A program made the translations under genes and the position numbers. From Pseudomonadota bacterium (GTDB lineage: Bacteria; Pseudomonadota; Alphaproteobacteria; Rhizobiales; Xanthobacteraceae), in assembly GCA_023432885.1 (NCBI GenBank), contig JAEZEU010000461.1, positions 1 through 11,222 of the forward strand: a DNA stretch of 11,222 bases, read 5' to 3'. Position 1 is the stretch's first letter. Every line of letters begins with the position of its first letter. Shown one piece after another: positions 1 to 5,948 of this stretch. The notes under the pieces are model-generated. The model did not search any database. It was given only the letters and a program-made list of their open reading frames with translations, and had not been told where the DNA came from.

Positions 1-273
1 GTGGAGGATTTGCGTGCCGACCAGAAGTGGCACGAATACCGCGCCCATTGCGACCGGCTGTTCTTTGCCTTTACGGCCGATCTGCCTTGCGAGATCTTCC
101 CGGCCGATACCGGCCTGATCGTGGCCGATGCCTACGGCGCCCACATGCATTGCGAGGCGCCCGAGCATCGCTTGGCGGCAGCGACGCGCAAATCGATGAC
201 CGTGCGCTTCGCGATGGCCGCAGCCCAACGGATCAACCGCTTGGTCGATCCGCAGGGGCACGAGGAGATTTAG
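1..273 (+). CDS. mmcB: MmcB-family DNA repair protein, C-terminal part
   Basis: The 90 visible codons resemble the C-terminal half of MmcB-family proteins (PF06319), putative nucleases of the restriction-endonuclease fold linked in Caulobacter to mitomycin C resistance and the DNA-damage response. Visible family features are an EDLRADQKW segment at residues 2-10, the YRAHCDRLFFAF strand/helix at 13-24, a DTGLIVADAYGA stretch at 36-47, and an EAPEHRLAAATRK helix start at 52-64. The frame is open to the first base, so the GTG at position 1 is probably an internal Val and the N-terminal part, including upstream catalytic residues, lies outside the window. The stop TAG is at 271-273. The next gene follows on the same strand after about 50 bp, which allows cotranscription. 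The family call is from remembered resemblance; biochemical activity is inference. Confidence 0.8.
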   Translation: MEDLRADQKWHEYRAHCDRLFFAFTADLPCEIFPADTGLIVADAYGAHMHCEAPEHRLAAATRKSMTVRFAMAAAQRINRLVDPQGHEEI

Positions 274-316
274 CCGCCTGCAGATCGATCAGGGCCGTTG
301 GCTCGTCCTTGTTCTT

Positions 317-320
317 GGAG
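317..320 (+). promoter_or_regulatory. Ribosome binding site that decides the NYN gene start
   Basis: GGAG at 317-320 touches the ATG at 321 but lies 6 nt before the in-frame ATG at 327. That is a normal Shine-Dalgarno spacing for 327 and an impossible one for 321, so 327 is preferred. Confidence 0.55.
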
Positions 321-326
321 ATGTCG

Positions 327-1091
327 ATGCCATCCGATTCCCGCTCGCCGCGGCTTGCTGTCCTCATCGATGCCGACAACACGTCCGCGAAGATCGTCGA
401 TGGGTTGTTCGAGGAGATCGCCAAGCTCGGCGAGGCGAGCGTCCGCCGGATCTACGGTGACTTCTCCAATCCGCGGTCGAAGAGCTGGACGGACGTCCTG
501 GCGAAGCATGCGATCATCCCGCAGCAACAATTCGCCTACACGACCGGCAAGAATGCCTCCGACATCACGCTGGTCATCGACGCGATGGACCTTCTGCATA
601 GTGGCCGGTTCGACGGATTCTGCCTCGTCTCTTCCGACAGCGACTTTACCCGGCTTGCCGCCCGGATCCGCGAGCAGGGCGTCGACGTCTTTGGCTTTGG
701 CGAGCACAAGACCCCGGAAAGCTTCCGCCAGGCGTGCCGAAGGTTCGTCTACACCGAAAACCTGCAGGCGAACGGCTCCAACAGCAAGGACGCCTCGGCG
801 CCAAAGCCGCTGCAGCCTGCCAGTGCGGCAACGCCCATCATCAGGCGGGTGATCACGCAGATGGAGAGCGAAGACGGCTGGGTCACCTTGGGCGAGGTCG
901 GCAAGCAGCTTGCGAATCTCGCCTCGGACTTCGATCCGAGGACCTACGGATTTCGCAAGCTCAGCGACCTCGTCCGAAAGACAGGCGCATTCGACATCGC
1001 GGAACAGAAAGGCGGGGCTGTCCGAATTCGCAGGAAGAGCGTCGAAAAGACCCCTGCAAGACCGAAGGCGGTCCCGAAGGCAGCAAGTTGA
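327..1091 (+). CDS. NYN-domain (PIN-like) nuclease with C-terminal LOTUS/OST-HTH-like domain
   Basis: A 254-residue protein with two parts. Residues about 9-145 form a NYN/LabA-like (DUF88) PIN-fold domain, expected to be a metal-dependent RNase: the first strand ends in LIDADN with D15, D17 and N18, followed by the NASD motif with D79, D85 in the next strand, and VSSDSDF with D104 and D106. The final strand is GVDVFGFG at 118-125. A linker rich in Ser, Ala and Pro (146-169) leads to residues 170-236, which look like an OST-HTH/LOTUS domain (paired helices, GWVTLGEVG, then YGFRKLSDLV), a fold thought to bind RNA. The tail is basic. All acidic positions expected of an active NYN domain are present, so activity is likely, but the substrate is unknown. 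ATG 321 is an alternative start two codons upstream. It lies between mmcB and alkB on the same strand. Confidence 0.85.
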   Translation: MPSDSRSPRLAVLIDADNTSAKIVDGLFEEIAKLGEASVRRIYGDFSNPRSKSWTDVLAKHAIIPQQQFAYTTGKNASDITLVIDAMDLLHSGRFDGFCLVSSDSDFTRLAARIREQGVDVFGFGEHKTPESFRQACRRFVYTENLQANGSNSKDASAPKPLQPASAATPIIRRVITQMESEDGWVTLGEVGKQLANLASDFDPRTYGFRKLSDLVRKTGAFDIAEQKGGAVRIRRKSVEKTPARPKAVPKAAS

Positions 1092-1145
1092 CTTCATCCT
1101 GAGCAGCGGGACGCGCGTCGCGAAGATGCAGGCCCGCCTCTCGCC

Positions 1146-1185
1146 TCCATTCGCGGCTTGCGAATGGATCGGCAGCCTTCTTTCT
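1146..1185 (+). terminator. Hairpin with pyrimidine-rich tail after the NYN gene
   Basis: A perfect 9-bp stem (TCCATTCGC at 1146-1154 and GCGAATGGA at 1160-1168) closes a 5-nt loop. A T-rich stretch (CCTTCTTTCT) follows at 1176-1185, about 8 nt beyond the stem, so the tail is displaced compared with a classical intrinsic terminator. It sits 55 bp after the NYN stop and 70 bp before alkB. The rest of the 146-bp gap holds a palindrome GACGCGCGTC at 1110-1119 and a weak TATATC -10-like box at 1200-1205. Confidence 0.4.
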
Positions 1186-1237
1186 CCGCTGCCTCGGCCT
1201 ATATCAGCTCGAGCTTCAACTTTCCGACGAGCGCAAA

Positions 1238-1813
1238 TTGCCCGAACAGTTTTCCCTGTTTGCCGAAAATGCTCCGGCGCCGGAAGGGCTGCGCTATGCC
1301 GCCGATTTCATTTCGCCTGGGATAGAGCGGGAACTGATCGCTCACATCGCAGCGCTGCCCTTGCAGCCGTTTCAGTTCGGCCCGTATGAGGGAAATCGCC
1401 GGGTCCTCTCGTTCGGCTACCGCTATGACTACAAGCTGCGTCGATTGCAGGAGGCCGAACCTTTGCCTGACTGGCTCGATCCCTTGATTGCGGATGTCGA
1501 GAGTTTTGGCGGTCCTCACACCGAGATCGCGCAGGTTCTGTGCACGGAATACGGCACCGGCGTCGGCATCGGCTGGCATCGCGACAAGCCGCAGTTTGAT
1601 CGGATTTTTGGCTTGTCACTGGGATCGCCATGCAGGTTCCGCTTTCGCCGGGCGATGGGGACGAAGTGGGAGCGCTTCACCGTGAATGCGGAGCCGCGAT
1701 CAATCTACATGATGAGCGGGCCCTCGAGGTCGGAATGGGAGCACAGCATCCCCGCGGTCGAAGCGCCGCGCTATTCCATCACCTTTCGCACCATGCGAAA
1801 GCAAGTCCGATGA
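1238..1813 (+). CDS. alkB: AlkB-type Fe(II)/2-oxoglutarate dioxygenase
   Basis: A 191-residue AlkB homologue, expected to reverse alkylation of DNA or RNA bases (such as 1-methyladenine and 3-methylcytosine) by oxidative demethylation. The facial triad is visible as H114-R-D116 in IGWHRD and H169 in EHSIP. The 2-oxoglutarate-binding end is RYSITFR with R178 and R184. NRRVLSFGYRYDY (53-65) and SPCRFRFRR (130-138) are the nucleotide-lid and core-strand motifs typical of the family. The length fits compact bacterial AlkB proteins. The start is TTG at 1238: upstream codons in this frame contain no ATG or GTG, and the next internal Met (M140) is too late, so TTG is the only reasonable start; its ribosome binding site is poor. 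The stop overlaps the DUF763 start as ATGA at 1810-1813, suggesting coupled translation. Confidence 0.92.
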   Translation: MPEQFSLFAENAPAPEGLRYAADFISPGIERELIAHIAALPLQPFQFGPYEGNRRVLSFGYRYDYKLRRLQEAEPLPDWLDPLIADVESFGGPHTEIAQVLCTEYGTGVGIGWHRDKPQFDRIFGLSLGSPCRFRFRRAMGTKWERFTVNAEPRSIYMMSGPSRSEWEHSIPAVEAPRYSITFRTMRKQVR

Positions 1814-3060
1814 CACGACGCACCGGCAGCGCGGACCTCCCTCTGCATGGCGGCCGCGTGCCCCATTGGCTAGGCGAGCGCATGGCGACGCTCGGCGCGA
1901 TCATGACTGAGGCCATCGTCCATCACTATGGCCGCGATGAATTTCTGCAGCGGCTGTCGCATCCCTTCTGGTTCCAGTCGTTCGGGGCCGTGATGGGCAT
2001 GGACTGGCACTCGTCGGGGATCACCACGAGCGTGATCGGCGCGTTGAAGCGCGGGCTGAAGCCGCTGGAACATGAGCTCGGCATTCACGTCTGCGGCGGC
2101 CGCGGCAGGCATTCCCGCCGCACGCCGGAAGAATTGACCGCTCTCGGCGATCGCATCGGGCTGGATGCGCAGCGCCTGGTTCGCGCCAGCCGGCTGGTAG
2201 CGAAGGTCGACAGCGCCGCGGTGCAGGACGGCTTTGAGCTCTATCTGCACGGCTTCTTCGTCACTGACGACGGCAAATGGACCGTGGTGCAGCAAGGCAT
2301 GAGCGACGCCCGCCGGCAGGCGCGGCGTTATCACTGGCACTCCGGAAAGCTCGAAAGCTTCGTCGATGAGCCGCATTCCGCGATCGACGGACCGGCGCAG
2401 GGCCAGATCATCAATCTCACCGACCGCCGCGCAGCGCCGTCACGCACGGCTCAACTGGACCTGCTGGAGGCACTCGGGCCTGACGGCATCGCGCAGCAAT
2501 ACGCCGTCCTGCAGGATCGCAGCGCCGGCCAGCCAATGCTGCCGCACCTGGTCATGCCCGCACATCACGATGTCCGGGCCAGCGACGTGTTTGTCCGCCG
2601 CCTGCTTGGCACGCTCGCCGCGGCTGCCGAGCAGGGACCAAAGGACTTTCCGGACCTGCTGCTGAGCCCCGGTGTCGGCGCCCGCACCGTGCGTTCGCTG
2701 GCGATGGTGGCCGAAGTCCTTCACGGTGCGCCCTATCGTTTCCAGGACCCGGCACGGTTCTCCCTGGCGCATGGCGGCAAGGATCGCCATCCCTATCCGG
2801 TGCCGCTGAAGGTCTATGATGAAACCATTCGCGTGCTCAAATCCGCGGTAGAGCAGGCAAAACTCGGACGCGAGGAGCGAATGGGCGCGCTGAAGCGGCT
2901 CGATGATCAGGCAAGGCAATTGGAGCCGACCGCGACCGGCCCCTCTTTCGGTGCGTTCGTCGCCGGAGAGCGAAGCCAGTCAGCCGCGCTCGGCGGCCGC
3001 TCGGTGTTCGGTTGGGAATCAGAGCTTCCGGCCGGCAACACCGGCTCGGGGGAATCGTGA
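1810..3060 (+). CDS. DUF763 protein, function unknown, coupled to alkB
   Basis: A 416-residue DUF763 protein; I know of no assigned function for the family, which also occurs in archaea. Recognisable family segments are PLHGGRVPHWL (11-21), GMDWHSSGITT (63-73), CGGRGRHSRRTPEEL (95-109), a strand-rich part QDGFELYLHGFFVTDDGKW (139-157) followed by VVQQGM (159-164), RRYHWHS (172-178), and a C-terminal SPGVGARTVRSLAMVAEVLHG helix pair ending in AHGGKDRHPYPV (320-331). P287-G288-V289-G290 resembles the hairpin of DNA-binding helix-hairpin-helix motifs. There is no signal peptide or membrane segment, so it is cytosolic. Residues 340-372 are charged and helical; the last 45 residues look disordered. 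The start ATG at 1810 overlaps the alkB stop; the frame is open further upstream to 1630 but that part lies inside alkB. Nuclease or repair roles are inference from context only. Confidence 0.88.
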   Translation: MTRRTGSADLPLHGGRVPHWLGERMATLGAIMTEAIVHHYGRDEFLQRLSHPFWFQSFGAVMGMDWHSSGITTSVIGALKRGLKPLEHELGIHVCGGRGRHSRRTPEELTALGDRIGLDAQRLVRASRLVAKVDSAAVQDGFELYLHGFFVTDDGKWTVVQQGMSDARRQARRYHWHSGKLESFVDEPHSAIDGPAQGQIINLTDRRAAPSRTAQLDLLEALGPDGIAQQYAVLQDRSAGQPMLPHLVMPAHHDVRASDVFVRRLLGTLAAAAEQGPKDFPDLLLSPGVGARTVRSLAMVAEVLHGAPYRFQDPARFSLAHGGKDRHPYPVPLKVYDETIRVLKSAVEQAKLGREERMGALKRLDDQARQLEPTATGPSFGAFVAGERSQSAALGGRSVFGWESELPAGNTGSGES

Positions 3061-3078
3061 GGTGTCTGGTTGTGCGAA

Positions 3079-3636
3079 TTACCGCGGTGCGCGCTTCGCC
3101 AGGATCCGCTGCAGGGTGCGGCGATGCATGTTGAGCCGGCGCGCCGTCTCCGAGACGTTACGGTTGCACATCTCGTAGATGCGCTGGATGTGCTCCCAGC
3201 GCACACGGTCCGCCGACATCGGATTGGCCGGCAACTCCGATTTCTCGGTGCCGGTGGCTAGCAGGGCTGCGACGACGTCGTCGGCGTCCGCCGGTTTGGA
3301 GAGATAGTCGACCGCGCCCATTTTCACGGCGGTGACCGCGGTGGCTATGTTGCCATAGCCGGTCAGCACGATGGCGCGTGCATCGGGGCGCTTGCGTTTC
3401 AGTGCGGACACGACATCGAGGCCGTTGCCGTCGGCGAGCCGCAAGTCGACCACCGCGAATGCCGGTGCCGCGCGGCCGATCTGCGCCAGCCCGTCCGATA
3501 CCGTGTCGCACGAGGTGACTGCGAAGCCGCGCGTCTCCATGGCGCGCGACAGCCGTTCCAGGAACGGCTTGTCGTCTTCCACGATCAGGAGCGAGCGGTC
3601 GGCATGATCGGCAAGTTCGGGTGCAACAGCGGTCAA
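3079..3636 (-). CDS. regR: RegR/RegA-type response regulator (ActR, PrrA family)
   Basis: A 185-residue global redox response regulator, partner of the RegS kinase encoded just upstream. The receiver domain (about 15-130) shows the acidic pair D21/D22 in IVEDD, the phosphoacceptor D64 in VVDLRL, T92 in LTGYG and K114 in SKP. A Pro-containing linker (131-142) leads to a Fis-type helix-turn-helix (about 147-182) with the almost invariant RNVSETARRLNMHRRTLQR segment (159-177) of the RegA/PrrA/ActR group. In Bradyrhizobium the orthologue activates fixR-nifA and other low-oxygen genes. The start is TTG at 3636: a good AAGGA ribosome binding site lies 7 nt upstream, and the protein then begins MTAVAPELADH as I recall for relatives. 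The reading frame stays open much further upstream, but that would overlap regS. It converges on the DUF763 gene with an 18-bp gap. Confidence 0.95.
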   Translation of the reverse strand: MTAVAPELADHADRSLLIVEDDKPFLERLSRAMETRGFAVTSCDTVSDGLAQIGRAAPAFAVVDLRLADGNGLDVVSALKRKRPDARAIVLTGYGNIATAVTAVKMGAVDYLSKPADADDVVAALLATGTEKSELPANPMSADRVRWEHIQRIYEMCNRNVSETARRLNMHRRTLQRILAKRAPR

Positions 3637-3643
3637 GTCAGCG

Positions 3644-3648
3644 TCCTT
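3644..3648 (-). promoter_or_regulatory. Ribosome binding site setting the regR TTG start
   Basis: On the minus strand AAGGA occupies 3648-3644 and is separated by 7 nt from the TTG at 3636-3634. This spacing is close to ideal and is the main reason for choosing TTG as the regR start. Confidence 0.6.
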
Positions 3649-3668
3649 ATTGGTGACTGGTCCCCAAA

Positions 3669-3697
3669 CATATGGCCCTTCAATTCGCGGCTGCCAA
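3669..3697 (-). promoter_or_regulatory. regR: Possible internal promoter for regR
   Basis: On the minus strand a -35-like TTGGCA (3697-3692) and a -10-like CATATG (3674-3669) are separated by 17 bp in the 109-bp regS-regR gap. The -35 box matches the sigma70 consensus at five of six positions, the -10 at three of six. Transcription would start near 3662, about 26 nt before the TTG. It is suggestive only. Confidence 0.3.
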
Positions 3698-3745
3698 GGC
3701 CGTATCACGCGGGGGCCGGCGCGACGAAATACCGCTGTAGAGGGG

Positions 3746-5062
3746 TTAACCCTTTGAGTCTTCGACAGGTTCCTCAGCTTCGAATCGGCTGCGCGGCCAC
3801 GCGATCTGCACCACGGCGCCGTGATCGGGAAAGGTACGGTTGGAAAACGAGACCTTTGCGCCGGTTCGCTCCAGAAGGGTGCGGGCGATGAAAACGCCAA
3901 GCCCGAGGCCCCTGCGATGGCTCTCATCGGCGCTCGGCCGGCGCGACACATATGGCTCGCCGATGCGCTTGAGCATGTCGGGCGCAATGCCCGGGCCGTC
4001 GTCCGAGATCACGATCTCGACCTTCTCGCTGTTCCACCACGCATTCACCTCCACGACACTGCGGGCGAAGTCGACGGCGTTTTCCAAAATGTTGCCGATG
4101 CCGTACAGGATCGCGGGATTGCGGGCACCCACCGGCTCGTGGGTGGGAGAGACAGCGATCCGCACCTTGATGTCGACGCCGAAATCACGGTGCGGCGCCA
4201 CTACCTCCTCGATCAGCAGCGACAGCTCCATGCGATCGAACGGCGCGCCGGAGGACGAAAGCTGCGCGATCTTGGCGAGAATGTCGCGGCAACGCGTCGC
4301 CTGCTCGCGCAGTGTCCTGAGGTCGGCGGAGAGCGGCCCCTCGGGCACGGCCTTCTCCAGTTCGCGCGAGATCAGAAAGATGGTCGATAGCGGCGTGCCG
4401 AGCTCGTGGGCGGCGGCGGCGGCCAGGCCATCGAGCTGGGTCAGATGCTGCTCGCGCGCCAGCACCAGCTCGGTGGCGGCAAGCGCATCGGAAAGCTGGC
4501 GCGCTTCCTCGGTGACCTGGAAGGCATAAAGGCTGGTGACGCCGATGGCGAGCGTGATGGAGAGCCAGACGCCGAACAGATAGATCGGCGGCAGTACCAG
4601 TGGGTCGTCGGGATCCCAGGGCAGCGGGTAATGGTAGAATACGAGGTTCGATGCGCAGGCCACTGCGACAAGGCCGAGCGCAATCGTCATGCGGACCGGC
4701 AGCGCGGTGGCGGAGATCAGCACCGGCGCGAGGAACAGGAACGAGAATGGATTTTGCAATCCGCCGGTGAGGAACAGCAGGACCGCTAGCTCGACGATGT
4801 TGAGCGCGAGCAGCGCGGCGGCATAGACCGGTTCCAGCCGCTGCATCGGGTTGAAGATGGTCTGCACTGCTATGTTGATCAGCGCCGACAGGCCGATGAC
4901 GACGAGGCAGGGGATGACTTCGAAATCGAAATTCAGTCCCTGCGAAACGATGAAGACAGCGGCGAGTTGGCCGAGCACGGCGAGCCAGCGCAGCCGCAGG
5001 ATGGTGTCGAGACGGACATAGCGGCTCGGATGGCGGAATTCGGAAGGCGCTACGTCGGTCAT
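3746..5062 (-). CDS. regS: RegS/RegB-type redox sensor histidine kinase
   Basis: A 438-residue membrane kinase that phosphorylates RegR in response to redox state. About six membrane segments are readable in the first 182 residues (roughly 25-44, 50-70, 78-98, 106-122, 124-143, 160-182). GGLQNPF at 100-106 is the conserved GGxxNPF heptapeptide that in RegB contributes to quinone sensing. The dimerisation domain has the H-box AAAAAHELGTPLSTI with H219, and RCRDIL with C258 at the place of the redox-active RegB cysteine (Cys265 in Rhodobacter capsulatus). The ATPase domain has the N-box GIGNILENAVD (N324, N328), the G1 box DDGPGIAPDM (354-363) and the G2 box RGLGLGVF (384-391). The frame closes upstream of the ATG at 5062, so the start is firm, although no Shine-Dalgarno sequence precedes it. 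It is divergent from the ABC genes. No senC/prrC gene lies beside it, unlike in Rhodobacter. Confidence 0.95.
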   Translation of the reverse strand: MTDVAPSEFRHPSRYVRLDTILRLRWLAVLGQLAAVFIVSQGLNFDFEVIPCLVVIGLSALINIAVQTIFNPMQRLEPVYAAALLALNIVELAVLLFLTGGLQNPFSFLFLAPVLISATALPVRMTIALGLVAVACASNLVFYHYPLPWDPDDPLVLPPIYLFGVWLSITLAIGVTSLYAFQVTEEARQLSDALAATELVLAREQHLTQLDGLAAAAAHELGTPLSTIFLISRELEKAVPEGPLSADLRTLREQATRCRDILAKIAQLSSSGAPFDRMELSLLIEEVVAPHRDFGVDIKVRIAVSPTHEPVGARNPAILYGIGNILENAVDFARSVVEVNAWWNSEKVEIVISDDGPGIAPDMLKRIGEPYVSRRPSADESHRRGLGLGVFIARTLLERTGAKVSFSNRTFPDHGAVVQIAWPRSRFEAEEPVEDSKG

Positions 5063-5068
5063 GTCAGG

Positions 5069-5097
5069 AGTTTACCCGTCTGTTCGCACGATCACAA
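5069..5097 (-). promoter_or_regulatory. regS: Possible regS promoter giving a leaderless transcript
   Basis: On the minus strand TTGTGA (5097-5092) and TAAACT (5074-5069) lie 17 bp apart, each matching the sigma70 consensus at four of six positions. Only 6 nt separate the -10-like box from the regS ATG, so transcription would start at or next to the A of the start codon. This fits the absence of a Shine-Dalgarno sequence. The rest of the 94-bp divergent region (5063-5156) contains a direct repeat AATCGG at 5097-5102 and 5105-5110; no clear promoter for the ABC genes was seen. Confidence 0.35.
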
Positions 5098-5156
5098 ATC
5101 GGCCAATCGGACGCAAAGCCTTGCGCTTGCGCGCTCGATAGCCCAATGAACGGCCC

Positions 5157-5948
5157 ATGACGCTCCTTGCCGATGCGCCCGCCAAGTCGCCCGCGCCCGA
5201 CCCGAAATCGGCGGCGATCGATGTCGAGCGTCTCGTGAAGGTCTACAAGGCAACGCGCGCGGTCGACGACGTCACCTTCCGCATCGCGCGGGGCAGCATC
5301 ACGGGGTTACTCGGCGGCAACGGCGCGGGCAAGACCACGACCATCGCCATGATCATGGGGCTGGTGCTGCCGACTTCCGGCCGCATTCACGTGCTCGGCC
5401 ATCCGATCCCCGACGAGAGCGATGCCGTGCGTGGCCGGATGAATTTCGAGAGTCCCTATGTCGACATGCCGATGCGGCTCACCGTGCGGCAGAACCTCAC
5501 CATTTTCGGACGTCTCTATGCCGTGCCGGACTTGCGCGCGCGTATCGCGCAGCTGGCCGACGATCTCGACCTCAACGATTTCCTTGACCGCGCCAACGGC
5601 AAGCTCTCGGCGGGGCAGAAGACGCGCGTCGCGCTGGCGAAGGCGCTGATCAACGAGCCGGACCTGCTCCTGCTCGACGAGCCGACCGCTTCCCTCGATC
5701 CGGACACGGCCGACTGGGTCCGCCGGCATCTGCAGAACTACCGCAAGAGCCACAACGCCACGATCCTCCTGGCCTCGCACAACATGCTCGAGGTCGAGCG
5801 GCTCTGCGACCGCGTCATCATCATGAAGCGCGGCCGCATCGAGGATGACGACACGCCCGAAAGGATCATGGCGCGCTATGGCCGCGGCACGCTGGAGGAA
5901 GTCTTCCTCGACGTCGCCCGCGGCCGTGGCCGGGAGGCCGTGCGATGA
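5157..5948 (+). CDS. ABC-2 type exporter, ATP-binding subunit
   Basis: A 263-residue nucleotide-binding subunit of an ABC-2 type exporter; the substrate is unknown. Walker A is GGNGAGKT at 53-60, the signature is LSAGQ at 150-154, Walker B is LLLLD at 170-174 with catalytic E175, the D-loop is SLD at 179-181 and the switch histidine is H208. The Q-loop position appears to be Glu (MNFESPYVDMP, E98) rather than Gln, as in some ABC-2 ATPases. The N-terminal 20 residues are Ala/Pro-rich and lie outside the domain. No good ribosome binding site precedes the ATG at 5157. A four-codon reading frame (ATG at 5146, stop TGA at 5158-5160) overlaps that start. The permease gene follows with an ATGA overlap, so both are certainly one operon, transcribed divergently from regS. 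Confidence 0.93.
   Translation: MTLLADAPAKSPAPDPKSAAIDVERLVKVYKATRAVDDVTFRIARGSITGLLGGNGAGKTTTIAMIMGLVLPTSGRIHVLGHPIPDESDAVRGRMNFESPYVDMPMRLTVRQNLTIFGRLYAVPDLRARIAQLADDLDLNDFLDRANGKLSAGQKTRVALAKALINEPDLLLLDEPTASLDPDTADWVRRHLQNYRKSHNATILLASHNMLEVERLCDRVIIMKRGRIEDDDTPERIMARYGRGTLEEVFLDVARGRGREAVR
5932..5937 (+). promoter_or_regulatory. Ribosome binding site of the permease gene inside the ATPase gene
   Basis: GGGAGG at 5932-5937 lies 7 nt before the permease ATG at 5945, within the last codons of the ATPase gene. It is a strong Shine-Dalgarno match and confirms the ATGA-overlap start. Confidence 0.6.

Noticed and set aside
27..326. Upstream extension of the NYN reading frame
   Set aside because: It overlaps mmcB in another frame, has no NYN-like sequence before the LIDADN strand, and a ribosome binding site supports the start at 327.
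274..326. LexA-type operator before the NYN gene
   Set aside because: A single GTTC at 311-314 is present but the second half-site at the required distance is absent.
270..1097. 275-codon open frame on the minus strand opposite the NYN gene
   Set aside because: It is an antisense shadow of a GC-rich gene, with no recognisable motif; the plus-strand protein has clear catalytic residues.
1630..1809. Longer DUF763 protein starting inside alkB
   Set aside because: The extra residues are alkB sequence read in another frame; the ATGA overlap at 1810 fits the family N-terminus.
3637..3987. Longer RegR protein extending into regS
   Set aside because: The extension runs across the gap into the 3' end of regS and resembles nothing in response regulators; a ribosome binding site supports the TTG at 3636.
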